64,000 nt of DNA, taken from contig JAZOTN010000038.1 of NCBI GenBank assembly GCA_045657665.1, positions 1-64,000 of the forward strand. Direction: 5' to 3'. The notes under the pieces were generated by a model. That model was not told where the DNA came from. It made no database searches and saw only the letters and a program-made list of their open reading frames with translations. Origin of the DNA: RUG12461 sp045657665 (GTDB lineage Bacteria; Bacillota; Clostridia; Lachnospirales; Lachnospiraceae). The position numbers were made by a program, and so were the translations under genes. Of the stretch, positions 16,902 through 25,569 are shown piece after piece; position 1 is the first letter of the stretch, and every line of letters begins with the position of its first letter.

Positions 16902-19133
16902 ATGCCTGAGTTTGCCAATGTGATCATTGACATTTCTCATGAAAAAATGGACAAGACTTTTCAGTACCGTATCCCGGAGAATCTCCGGGATTTTCTTCGC
17001 GTTGGGATGCAGGTGAGGGTGCCGTTCGGGAAGGGGGATCATTTCCGGAGCGCCTATGTGCTGGAACTGACGGATGAGGCGGAATATGAGGAGACGAAGT
17101 TAAAAGAGATCGACGGCATCGAAGAATCTGCCGTGCCGATCGAGTCACAGCTGATGGCGCTTGCCGCATGGATGAAGAGAAACTATGGCGGAACCATGCA
17201 GCAGGCTCTGAAAATGGTACTGCCCGTCAAGAGGAAAGCTCCTCAGAGAGAAAAGAAGGAACTGGTGCTCATCGCGGATCCGGAGATGGCGGCGATCCAT
17301 CTTGCCGGGTTCGAGAAAAAGCATCATTATGCGAAGGCAAGACTGCTCTCGGAGCTGATGAAAGAGAAACAGATCCCGCAGGAATTTGTGACCGGAAAGC
17401 TTCACGTAGCCTTGCCAACCATCCGCGCGCTGGAAAGAGACGGACTTTTGCGTATCGAAAAAAAGCAGCCAAGGTACCGCAACCCCGTTGCAAAGAGGGA
17501 ACAGAGCGGGGATGTAAAAACATTGAACGGAGAACAGGAAAAAGCTGTAAACACCGTGCTGGAGGATTACCGCCGTGGGGACTATCGGACATATCTTTTG
17601 CATGGGATCACCGGGAGCGGAAAGACGGAAGTCTATATGAAAATGATCGAGGAGGTCGTCCGGCTCGAACGGCAGGCCATAGTCCTGATCCCGGAGATCG
17701 CTCTCACTTATCAGACGGTCATGCGTTTCTATGACCGCTTCGGAGACCGTGTTTCCATCCTGAATTCGAGGATGACGCCGGGCGAACGATACGATCAGTA
17801 TCTACGTGCAAAAGGCGGTGAGCTGGACATCATGATCGGTCCGAGGAGTGCACTGTTCACGCCTTTTCCGGATCTCGGTATGATCATTATCGACGAGGAG
17901 CATGAGACGAGCTACAAGAGTGAATCGCAGCCGCGATACCATGCAAGGGAAACTGCCATAGCCAGAGCAAAGATGACAAACGCTTCTGTGATCCTCGGCT
18001 CCGCCACACCCTCCGTGGAGAGTTTTTGCCGGGCGGAAAGTGGGGAGTACCGGCTGCTTACACTTTCAAACCGTGCTTCGGGAGAGGCACTTCCCGAGTG
18101 TGAGATCGTTGATCTTCGGGAAGAGCTTCGAAACGGAAACCGCTCGATCTTAAGCCGACGCCTTACAGAGGCCATGGAGGAGAGGCTGGCGAAGAAAGAA
18201 CAGATCATGCTTTTTTTAAACCGGCGAGGGATGAGCGGATTTGTTTCCTGTCGTGCCTGTGGGGAAGTGATCAAATGTCCGCACTGCGATGTGTCGCTTT
18301 CCCTGCACAGGGGCGGACTTCTCCGCTGCCATTACTGCGGCTTTGAGACGCGGATGCCGGGACAATGTCCGGTCTGCGGTTCGAAATACATCGGCGGCAT
18401 GAGAGCCGGAACGGAAAAGATCGAAGAGGTCATCAGAGACACGTTTCCGGGGGCAAGAGTGCTCCGAATGGATGCGGATACGACAAAGGAAAAGGACGGA
18501 TACGAAAAGATCCTGACCGCGTTTTCCAATCAGGAGGCGGATATCCTGATCGGGACACAGATGATCGTGAAGGGGCATGATTTTCCGAATGTGACTCTGG
18601 TGGGAGTGCTGGCGGCGGATCTGTCACTCAATGTTCAGGATTTTCACGCGGCAGAAAGGACCTTTGATCTTCTTACGCAGGCAGCAGGACGTGCGGGACG
18701 CGGAATGCGAAGCGGGCTTGCCGTGATCCAGACCTACCGCCCCGATCATTATGCGATAAAGAGCGCCGCGGCACAGGATTACACCGCTTTCTACCGGGAG
18801 GAGATCGCATACCGGAGACTGCTTTCCTATCCGCCGGCTTCGCACATGCTGTCGGTTCTGGTGGCTTCGGAAAAGGAAGAGAGAGCCGCGGAGGGAAGCG
18901 AGAACGCCGCGAAGCTGATACGGCTGCTTTTTCCGGAACTGGCACTTTTTGGACCGTCGGATGCGCCGATCGCGAAGGTGAATGATATCTACAAAAAAGT
19001 GCTGTATCTAAAAGAAGAAAAATATGATATGCTTGTAAAGGTCAAAGATGCGCTGGAGGGAGAGGTTCGCGACAACCCGGTATACCGGGGCACATACGTC
19101 CAGTTTGACTTTGACCCCGAGTATGGATTTTGA
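16902..19133 (+). CDS. priA: Primosomal replication restart helicase PriA
   Basis: This 743-residue 3'-5' DNA helicase restarts stalled replication forks. The N-terminal DNA-binding region covers about 1-110. Walker A is HGITGSGKTEVYM, Walker B is IIIDEEHE, and GSATPSVES is motif III. The inserted zinc module shows the Cys pairs CRACGEVIKCPHC, CHYCG and CPVCG. Motif VI is in QAAGRAGR. The ATG at 16902 is preferred to 16899 because it lies six bases from GGAGG. It is the first gene of the conserved priA-def-fmt group. Confidence 0.96.
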   Translation: MPEFANVIIDISHEKMDKTFQYRIPENLRDFLRVGMQVRVPFGKGDHFRSAYVLELTDEAEYEETKLKEIDGIEESAVPIESQLMALAAWMKRNYGGTMQQALKMVLPVKRKAPQREKKELVLIADPEMAAIHLAGFEKKHHYAKARLLSELMKEKQIPQEFVTGKLHVALPTIRALERDGLLRIEKKQPRYRNPVAKREQSGDVKTLNGEQEKAVNTVLEDYRRGDYRTYLLHGITGSGKTEVYMKMIEEVVRLERQAIVLIPEIALTYQTVMRFYDRFGDRVSILNSRMTPGERYDQYLRAKGGELDIMIGPRSALFTPFPDLGMIIIDEEHETSYKSESQPRYHARETAIARAKMTNASVILGSATPSVESFCRAESGEYRLLTLSNRASGEALPECEIVDLREELRNGNRSILSRRLTEAMEERLAKKEQIMLFLNRRGMSGFVSCRACGEVIKCPHCDVSLSLHRGGLLRCHYCGFETRMPGQCPVCGSKYIGGMRAGTEKIEEVIRDTFPGARVLRMDADTTKEKDGYEKILTAFSNQEADILIGTQMIVKGHDFPNVTLVGVLAADLSLNVQDFHAAERTFDLLTQAAGRAGRGMRSGLAVIQTYRPDHYAIKSAAAQDYTAFYREEIAYRRLLSYPPASHMLSVLVASEKEERAAEGSENAAKLIRLLFPELALFGPSDAPIAKVNDIYKKVLYLKEEKYDMLVKVKDALEGEVRDNPVYRGTYVQFDFDPEYGF

Positions 19134-19141
19134 TTTTTTCA

Positions 19142-19327
19142 GCATATCCATGGCTGCCATATATCAATTACAGACTGCTGACTCCTTGATTTTGCGCTCC
19201 GTCTGATGGTATCATCCGTTTGCAAACTCGCTTCGCTCAAACATGCAAACAGACGATACGACATCCGCACAAAATCCGCGTCGTCTACGCAAATGTCTGT
19301 AATTGACATATGGAAACCATGGATATG
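19142..19327. repeat. Large imperfect palindrome (MITE-like) between priA and def
   Basis: The two ends mirror each other. CATATCCATGG...CCATAT.TCAATTACAGAC (19143-19173) matches the reverse complement of 19290-19326 with a few mismatches. Further in, GATTTTGCGC (19188-19197) and GTATCATCCGTTTGCA (19208-19223) match the opposite arm. The tip is AACTCGCTTCGCTCAAACA. The whole 185 bp could fold into one long hairpin. There is no ORF in it. It resembles a non-autonomous palindromic element; no target duplication was seen. Confidence 0.6.
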
Positions 19328-19361
19328 AAGACAAACTAAAGGACAGAAAGGAAATACGATC

Positions 19362-19865
19362 ATGGCACTACGGGAAATCAGACTGCAGGGAGATCCGGTG
19401 CTGGAAAAGGAATGCCGCCCGGTAAAGGAGATCACTCCGCGACTCAGAGAACTGATCGATGATATGTTTGAAACAATGTACGAGGCGAACGGTGTCGGTC
19501 TTGCAGCACCTCAGGTCGGTGTGCTGCGGCGGATCTGCATCGTGGATACCGGGGAAGAGGACGGACAGGCATATGTTCTTGTCAATCCGGAGATCCTGGA
19601 ATCTGACGGTGAGCAGACCGGCGACGAGGGATGTCTTTCGCTTCCCGGGAAAGCCGCGCTGGTGACGAGACCGAATCATGTAAAGGTGCGTGCCTTCGAT
19701 GAGGAAATGAAGGAATACGAAGTCGAAGCGGAGGGACTTCTCGCAAGAGCCTTCTGTCATGAAATCGACCACCTGGACGGACATATGTACACGGAGATCG
19801 CGGAAGGCCCCATCCATGACATCAAGTATGAAGAGGATGATGAAACAGAGGATCAGAGCGAATAA
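19362..19865 (+). CDS. def: Peptide deformylase
   Basis: This 167-residue metalloenzyme removes the formyl group from nascent N-terminal formyl-Met. All three motifs are present: GVGLAAPQVG (48-57), EGCLSLPG with the metal-ligand cysteine, and HEIDHLDG with both histidines and the catalytic glutamate. An acidic tail follows. It is coupled 15 bases ahead of fmt, which installs the formyl group. Confidence 0.96.
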   Translation: MALREIRLQGDPVLEKECRPVKEITPRLRELIDDMFETMYEANGVGLAAPQVGVLRRICIVDTGEEDGQAYVLVNPEILESDGEQTGDEGCLSLPGKAALVTRPNHVKVRAFDEEMKEYEVEAEGLLARAFCHEIDHLDGHMYTEIAEGPIHDIKYEEDDETEDQSE

Positions 19866-19880
19866 AGGAGGATGCAATAG

Positions 19881-20813
19881 ATGCGCATTATCTTTATGGG
19901 GACGCCTGATTTTGCGTCCGGTATTCTGGAAGAGCTGATCAAAGCAGGTCATGAGATCGTCCTCACCGTTACACAGCCGGACAAGCCAAAAGGCCGCGGC
20001 GGTGTCGTGCAGTGTACGCCGGTGAAAGAGACGGCCGAAAGGCATGGGATCGAAGTGTTTCAGCCGAAAAAAGTGAGGGAGCTGGAGAACATAGCGGTAC
20101 TCAGGGAGAAGGCGCCGGATATCATCGTGGTTGCCGCTTTCGGGCAGATCCTTCCGAAAGAGATCCTGGAGCTTCCGAAATACGGGTGCGTCAACGTGCA
20201 TGCTTCCCTCCTGCCGAAATACCGCGGCGCGTCACCGATCCAGTGGGCCGTTCTTTCCGGGGAAAAGGAATCCGGTGTTACGATCATGCGGATGGATGAG
20301 GGCCTTGATACCGGTGATATTATTTCACAGAAAAGTATCCCGCTCGCTCCGGATGAAACGGCAGGTTCTCTTTTTGAGAAGCTGGCGGAGCTTGGCGCGA
20401 GGCTGCTTCTCGAAACGCTTCCGTCTATCGAGGGCGGCAGCGCAACCTATACACCTCAGGACGAGGCAGCATCCACGCTGACCGGTAAAGTGGATAAAAA
20501 TATGGGCCGTGTCCGCTGGGAGAAAAGTGCGGAAGAGATTGAACGATGGATCAGGGGACTTTCCCCGTGGCCGTCCGCTTATACGACACTTCGCGGAAAG
20601 ATGCTGAAGCTATGGAGAGCGGAGGTGCTTCCGGACGGAGATGAGAAAGCCGCGCCGGGAACCATTCTTTCGGCAAAGGATTCGCTTGTTGTCAAAACCG
20701 GCTCCGGCTGCCTTTCCGTGAAAGAGCTCCAGCTGGAGGGAAAGAAGCGTATGGATGCTGCCTCGTTCCTTCGGGGATATCAGTTAAAGGAAGGGGAAAC
20801 ATTTGGAAGCTGA
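19881..20813 (+). CDS. fmt: Methionyl-tRNA formyltransferase
   Basis: This 310-residue enzyme transfers a formyl group from 10-formyltetrahydrofolate to initiator Met-tRNA. The N-terminal Rossmann domain begins MRIIFMGTPDFA. The folate site HASLLPKYRGASPIQWAV carries the catalytic His. The C-terminal OB fold covers about 205-305. AAAGGAGG precedes the ATG. It ends in a shared terminator with the convergent rsmB. Confidence 0.96.
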   Translation: MRIIFMGTPDFASGILEELIKAGHEIVLTVTQPDKPKGRGGVVQCTPVKETAERHGIEVFQPKKVRELENIAVLREKAPDIIVVAAFGQILPKEILELPKYGCVNVHASLLPKYRGASPIQWAVLSGEKESGVTIMRMDEGLDTGDIISQKSIPLAPDETAGSLFEKLAELGARLLLETLPSIEGGSATYTPQDEAASTLTGKVDKNMGRVRWEKSAEEIERWIRGLSPWPSAYTTLRGKMLKLWRAEVLPDGDEKAAPGTILSAKDSLVVKTGSGCLSVKELQLEGKKRMDAASFLRGYQLKEGETFGS

Positions 20814-20836
20814 AAAGACGGGGTTACCCGTCTTTT
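20813..20836. terminator. Bidirectional terminator between fmt and rsmB
   Basis: A perfect 10-bp stem, AAAAGACGGG (20813-20822) and CCCGTCTTTT (20827-20836), has a GTTA loop and is followed by T residues. The flanking A and T runs let it work on both strands. The rsmB stop codon is in the loop. Confidence 0.85.
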
Positions 20837-22149
20837 TTTTGCATCAGTGCATAGAAAAAACCGTCCTGAATACCTGCGATTGGGAAGAACTGTTCCGATC
20901 TCAGCAGTGAAAAATCCGAATGCGAGGAAAGAAAGGACTCAACGTTTTCCTCGTTTTCGATGCGGCTGATCGTACAGGTGCTGTACAGGAGATATCCGCC
21001 GGGTTTTACATAGTCCGCGGCAACGGTAAGGATCCGCTGCTGGAGTAGCGAAAGCTCCCTGCAGCCTTCCTCACTCTGACGGAGCTTGATGTCCGGTTTT
21101 CGGCCGAGAACGCCAAGACCGGAGCAGGGGAGATCGGCGATGACGGCATCTGCTTTTTCCTTCCATTCCGGATCAAATAGAAGAGCATCATGCACTTCTG
21201 CCGTACAGCCCGTCAGTTTGCAGCGGCTGATGTTTTCCCGGATACGGTTAACCTTTGCCTCGGTCAGATCCCGGCAGACGACCGGGGAGCTTTTGGGAAT
21301 ACCCTTTGCTTGCGGGGTGCCACTATTTTTCAAACGAAAAAGCACGTCTGATAGAAACATGGATTTGCCGCCGGGTGCGCCGCAGATATCCAGGATCTTC
21401 ATGCCCTCCGAAAGAGGCAGAGTGGAAAGCGCTTTCATGGAGGAGAGATCCTGTATGAAAAAGCCGCCTTTCTGAAACGACGGGAGGCGTGTCAGAAGGT
21501 CAAGGCCGCTGACCCGAAAAGCATGGGGCAGCTCTGTCTCTTCATAGGAGATTCCTTCTTCCTTCCACATTGAAAGAAGCTCATCCTCCGGCATCGCATT
21601 TTCGCATGCGTGTACGGTCAAAGGTGCCTGCTCCTCGAACCCCATTAAGATCTCCTCTGTTTTTTCTGCTCCGTATTCTTTTGTCCATTGGCTTACGATC
21701 CATTCCGGCATCGAGTACCGGATAGAAAGCGCATCCGGAAGATTAAGATGATCGAGATTTGCCGCGACGGATCTCAGCACGCCGTTGACAAATCCCTTCA
21801 GATTACGAAACCCCTTTTTTTCTGCCAGCTTAACGGCTTCATCCACGGAAGATGCCACCGGCACAGAGTCCATGTAAAGCATTTCATAGACAGCTATGCG
21901 AAGGATGTTCCGGATCACTGGTTTCATCTTATTTGTTTTTACCTTGGAAAAAAGATTGATGACGGCATCGAGCCGGATCAGCTTTTCCAGAGTACCGGAA
22001 GAAAGCCTGCGGATCTGCGCACGCTTCTTTGCGTCCAGATAGGCGTATTTTTCAAGAACATTACGGATGGCGATGTGACTGTATGTTTTCTGCGCGGTCA
22101 CTTCCAGCAGGATACTGAGGGCAAGTTCGCGCGGCGTCGGTTCTTTCAT
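20824..22149 (-). CDS. rsmB: 16S rRNA (cytosine-967-C5)-methyltransferase
   Basis: This 441-residue m5C methyltransferase has an N-terminal NusB-like RNA-binding domain (about 1-130). The SAM site follows: DICGAPGGKSMFLS is motif I, ADLPCSGLGVLGRKPD carries one conserved cysteine, and YSTCTISRIENEE carries the second, catalytic cysteine. CGGAGGAATCC precedes the ATG. It is convergent with fmt, although in related genomes it usually follows fmt on the same strand. Confidence 0.94.
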   Translation of the reverse strand: MKEPTPRELALSILLEVTAQKTYSHIAIRNVLEKYAYLDAKKRAQIRRLSSGTLEKLIRLDAVINLFSKVKTNKMKPVIRNILRIAVYEMLYMDSVPVASSVDEAVKLAEKKGFRNLKGFVNGVLRSVAANLDHLNLPDALSIRYSMPEWIVSQWTKEYGAEKTEEILMGFEEQAPLTVHACENAMPEDELLSMWKEEGISYEETELPHAFRVSGLDLLTRLPSFQKGGFFIQDLSSMKALSTLPLSEGMKILDICGAPGGKSMFLSDVLFRLKNSGTPQAKGIPKSSPVVCRDLTEAKVNRIRENISRCKLTGCTAEVHDALLFDPEWKEKADAVIADLPCSGLGVLGRKPDIKLRQSEEGCRELSLLQQRILTVAADYVKPGGYLLYSTCTISRIENEENVESFLSSHSDFSLLRSEQFFPIAGIQDGFFYALMQKKDG

Positions 22150-22253
22150 AAAAGGATTCCTCCGTTTCCGATTTTCTCATGAATCCGGCTTTTCCGCAAG
22201 CGATACCACTCGGTGTCCCGGTTATACGCTGATAAGGAAAGAGGATCAGGAAA

Positions 22254-22305
22254 TTGACATGGATATGGATTCCTTTTAAAATGGGTCTTAGGGTTCGAAA
22301 ACCCC
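22254..22305 (+). promoter_or_regulatory. Promoter and leader hairpin of the symporter operon
   Basis: A perfect TTGACA (22254-22259), 17-bp spacer and TAAAAT (22277-22282). The transcript would begin near 22288 with a short hairpin AGGGTT-CGAA-AACCCCT (22288-22304, one bulged C). This promoter can also feed rlmN and the kinase cluster downstream. Confidence 0.65.
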
Positions 22306-22341
22306 TGAAATACTGCCGAAAACGGAGGGAGTCCTGTCAAA

Positions 22342-23787
22342 ATGATCGACAAAAAAACAAAATGGTGTTATTGCATCGGGGCAACGGGACGCGACGCGGC
22401 CTATGTGCTGATCAGTATGTTTTTGCTGACCTATATCCAGTATACGATGAAGCTGGAGGTCGCGCAGTTCACGGTGATCTCCGTGGTCATGGTGGCCTGT
22501 ATGGTCTGGGATGCGATCAATGATCTGCTGATGAGCACGATCATCGAAAACAGTCATTTCAAGGCAGGGAAATACCGGCCCTTTATTATTGTCGGTGCGA
22601 TTCTGAATGCGATCGTGATCTCGATTCTGTTTACGGTGCGCCCCACGGGCTGGGCGTTCGTTGTGTTTTTCTCCATTATGTATCTCTTGTGGGGCATGAC
22701 CTATACGATCAACGATATCGCATACTGGGGGATGCTCCCGAGCCTTTCCAGTGATCCGAAGGAGCGGGATTCCCTTGTGACTTTGATGGGGATCTTTGTA
22801 TGTATCGGACAGTTTTCCGTGGCAAGTATTGTGCCGATGGTCATTGCCGGCAATGCCGTCGTGGCATTCCGTATCACGGGGCTTGTGGTGGCGCTGGCGT
22901 TTCTTTTGTTCCAGACGCTGGTCTTTTTCGGCGTGACGGAACGGGAACGGCAGGACAGCAAAGAGACGCTGAACCTGAAGGAGATGTTTCGGATCCTGAA
23001 AAGGAACGATCAGCTGATGTGTTCCGGCATTGCTTATGTGCTGTTTTCCGTCGGGCAGCAGTTGCTGCTTTTACTCGCCGTCAACTTCTTTTATTTTGAA
23101 TTCGGCTATTCCCAGAGCGGGGATCTCGTCACTTATTTCACGATCATGTACGGGCTCGGCACACTGCTGGCGCAGTTCCTTTACCCGGTTCTTTCCGAAA
23201 AGCTGGGTAGGAACCGCCTCTGCGGGATCTGTATGATAGCGCTTATCGCAGGATATCTGGTGTTGCTGCTGTTTGGGTATGTGATTCCGAAGAACGTGAT
23301 TCTCCTCATGGCAACGGGATTTTTGATCTTTTTTGCGCAGGGACTTATCAACCTTGCCATGGTGGTTATGATCAACAATACGATTGAATATGATGAGTAC
23401 CGCTTTGACGAACGGCATGAGAGCGTGATCTCCGCGATCCGGTCATTTGCGGTGAAATGCGCCGGCGCGCTGAATCAGGGCGCGGCTTCGCTGGTACTGA
23501 TCATCAGCGGAATCTATGCGGTCAGTCAGAATATCAGTGAGATGGAAGTAAAGGTCGGGAGCGGCACCATGATGAAAGAAGAGGCATTGATGAGAGCCGA
23601 TGATATCATTGCCACCGTGGAACCGAGACAGACCCTGATGCTTCGGATCGGCATGGTGGCGATTCCTCTTGCGGTGATGATCGTCTCCAGGATCATCATC
23701 AGAGCCGGCTACCGTATCGATGAGAAAGAGTATGACCGTATGGTTAAAGAGGTCGCAGAACGAAAGAAAACGGAGACGTCGGCATGA
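22342..23787 (+). CDS. GPH-family (glycoside-pentoside-hexuronide) cation symporter
   Basis: This 481-residue transporter has about twelve membrane helices and resembles the MelB/XylP/UidB group, which brings in glycosides or uronides with Na+ or H+. The N-terminal helix with GATGRDAAYVLI, the loop with WDAINDLLM and a helix-adjacent DEYRFDERHESVI are family-like. No sugar enzyme lies nearby, so the substrate is open. Its stop overlaps the rlmN start by four bases, so a transporter gene is translationally coupled to a ribosome-maturation gene, which is unusual. Confidence 0.85.
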   Translation: MIDKKTKWCYCIGATGRDAAYVLISMFLLTYIQYTMKLEVAQFTVISVVMVACMVWDAINDLLMSTIIENSHFKAGKYRPFIIVGAILNAIVISILFTVRPTGWAFVVFFSIMYLLWGMTYTINDIAYWGMLPSLSSDPKERDSLVTLMGIFVCIGQFSVASIVPMVIAGNAVVAFRITGLVVALAFLLFQTLVFFGVTERERQDSKETLNLKEMFRILKRNDQLMCSGIAYVLFSVGQQLLLLLAVNFFYFEFGYSQSGDLVTYFTIMYGLGTLLAQFLYPVLSEKLGRNRLCGICMIALIAGYLVLLLFGYVIPKNVILLMATGFLIFFAQGLINLAMVVMINNTIEYDEYRFDERHESVISAIRSFAVKCAGALNQGAASLVLIISGIYAVSQNISEMEVKVGSGTMMKEEALMRADDIIATVEPRQTLMLRIGMVAIPLAVMIVSRIIIRAGYRIDEKEYDRMVKEVAERKKTETSA

Positions 23788-24824
23788 AACCAGACATTAA
23801 ATCCATGACAATCGAAGAGCTGACCCTCTTTACAATGGAGGTGCTCGGTGAGCCGAAATACCGTGCGGGCCAGATATTTCAGTGGCTGCATAAGAATCTT
23901 GCCGGGACGTTTGATGAGATGACGAATCTTTCCAAGGCGCTCCGCGAAAAGCTGAAGGAGGAGACGGAGATCCCGGGTGTGACCGAGGTTACAAAACGGA
24001 TCGGGCATGACGGCACGAGAAAGTATCTGTTTGAGCTTTCGGACGGAAACCGCGTGGAGAGTGTTCTGATGCGGCAGTCCTATGGGAACTCCGTCTGCAT
24101 CTCCTCGCAGTCCGGCTGCCGTATGGGGTGTACGTTCTGTGCCTCCACAATCAGCGGTCTTAAGAGAAGCCTTGCCGCATCCGAGATGCTTTCACAGGTT
24201 TACTATATTTCCGAAGATATCGGAGAACGCGTGGACCATGTTGTGATCATGGGAATGGGGGAGCCGCTGGACAATTATGAAAATGTCCTCCGGTTCCTTC
24301 GCCTCATTTCCAATGAAAAAGGCCAGAACTTAAGCCAGCGGAATCTGACTATCAGCACTTGCGGGATCGTTCCCGGCATCAGGAGGCTTGCGGATGAGAA
24401 ACTTCAGATCACGCTGGCGCTCTCTCTCCATGCACCGACGCAGGAGAAGAGGGCGATTCTTATGCCGGTAGCAAAAAGCTTTCCGCTTTCTGATGTGATG
24501 GACGCTTGCGAATATTATTTCGGAAAGACCGGCAGGCGCGTCACTTATGAATACAGCCTGATCTCCGGACAAAACGATACGGATGAAGAAGCTTCGGAAC
24601 TTGTCTCACTTCTTCGCGGAAGAAACGCGCATGTGAACCTGATCCCGGTCAATCCGGTGGAGGAAAGAGGGTACAGGGAACCGGACCGGGAAGTGGTCAT
24701 GCGATTTAAAAATAAACTTGAAAAAAACGGAATAAATAGTACAATTAGAAAGAGTATGGGCCGCGATATTGACGGCGCATGCGGGCAATTACGACTGTCT
24801 TATGAGAAGGAGGTGAAGAAGTGA
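23784..24824 (+). CDS. rlmN: Dual-specificity 23S rRNA/tRNA adenine-C2 methyltransferase
   Basis: This 346-residue radical SAM enzyme makes m2A2503 in 23S rRNA and m2A37 in some tRNAs. The 4Fe-4S cluster motif is GCRMGCTFCAST (CxxxCxxC). It carries GMGEPLDNYENV and the C-terminal SMGRDIDGACGQL, whose cysteine is the methylated catalytic residue. It overlaps the symporter by ATGA and the phosphatase by GTGA. Confidence 0.96.
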   Translation: MKPDIKSMTIEELTLFTMEVLGEPKYRAGQIFQWLHKNLAGTFDEMTNLSKALREKLKEETEIPGVTEVTKRIGHDGTRKYLFELSDGNRVESVLMRQSYGNSVCISSQSGCRMGCTFCASTISGLKRSLAASEMLSQVYYISEDIGERVDHVVIMGMGEPLDNYENVLRFLRLISNEKGQNLSQRNLTISTCGIVPGIRRLADEKLQITLALSLHAPTQEKRAILMPVAKSFPLSDVMDACEYYFGKTGRRVTYEYSLISGQNDTDEEASELVSLLRGRNAHVNLIPVNPVEERGYREPDREVVMRFKNKLEKNGINSTIRKSMGRDIDGACGQLRLSYEKEVKK

Positions 24825-25549
24825 AGACATTTTCCGTGACCGACATCGGAAAAAAGCGAGAGACAAATCAGGATTATGTCTATACTTCTGATACGCCGGT
24901 CGGCGCGCTTCCCAATCTCTTTTTAGTGGCAGATGGCATGGGCGGGCATAATGCCGGCGACTATGCATCCAAATTCACAGTGGAGACGGTGGTCTCCCTG
25001 ATCCAGAATCTTCATGGCGGCAGTCCCGTGAAGATTCTTTCTGATGCCATCAGGGAAGCAAATGAGCGTCTTATCCGCCAGGCGGAAAATGATCCGACCC
25101 TTCATGGCATGGGAACCACTCTGGTTGCCATGACGATCCAGGACGATCATATGGTCGTTGCGAATGTGGGTGACAGCCGTCTTTATACCGTTGGAAAAGA
25201 GATCCGTCAGATCACGGAAGACCATTCCCTGGTGCAGGAAATGGTCCGTATCGGTGAGATGGACAGTGAAGAGGCGAGGACTTCGCCGGACAAGAATATC
25301 ATCACCAGAGCGATCGGAGCTGATCCCGAGGTGGAGATCGATTTTTTTGAAAGAACCGTAAAGCCCGACGAGCAGATTTTGATGTGTACGGACGGACTTA
25401 CGAATATGGTGGAGGATGAAGACATCCGCCGCATGATCGCTGCGCAGAGAGATGTTGTGGAGGCAGCGATGAAACTGGTACAGAAAGCTAATGAAAACGG
25501 AGGAAAAGACAACATCACTGTGGTGATCGTTGATCCGTTTCAATCATAA
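24821..25549 (+). CDS. PP2C-type Ser/Thr protein phosphatase
   Basis: This 242-residue, metal-dependent phosphatase of the Stp/PrpC type reverses phosphorylation by the PASTA kinase encoded next. Metal-binding motifs are visible: KKRETNQD, VADGMGGHNAG, VGDSRLY, CTDGLTNMVED and the terminal GGKDNITVV. The start is a GTG that overlaps the rlmN stop by four bases. It is 20 bases ahead of the kinase gene. Confidence 0.94.
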   Translation: MKTFSVTDIGKKRETNQDYVYTSDTPVGALPNLFLVADGMGGHNAGDYASKFTVETVVSLIQNLHGGSPVKILSDAIREANERLIRQAENDPTLHGMGTTLVAMTIQDDHMVVANVGDSRLYTVGKEIRQITEDHSLVQEMVRIGEMDSEEARTSPDKNIITRAIGADPEVEIDFFERTVKPDEQILMCTDGLTNMVEDEDIRRMIAAQRDVVEAAMKLVQKANENGGKDNITVVIVDPFQS

Positions 25550-25569
25550 ATACAGAGGAGTAGAGGAGT

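Noticed and set aside
22288..22304. GGTTCGAA motif resembling a tRNA T-loop
   Set aside because: There is no acceptor, D or anticodon arm around it. It is the loop side of a leader hairpin.
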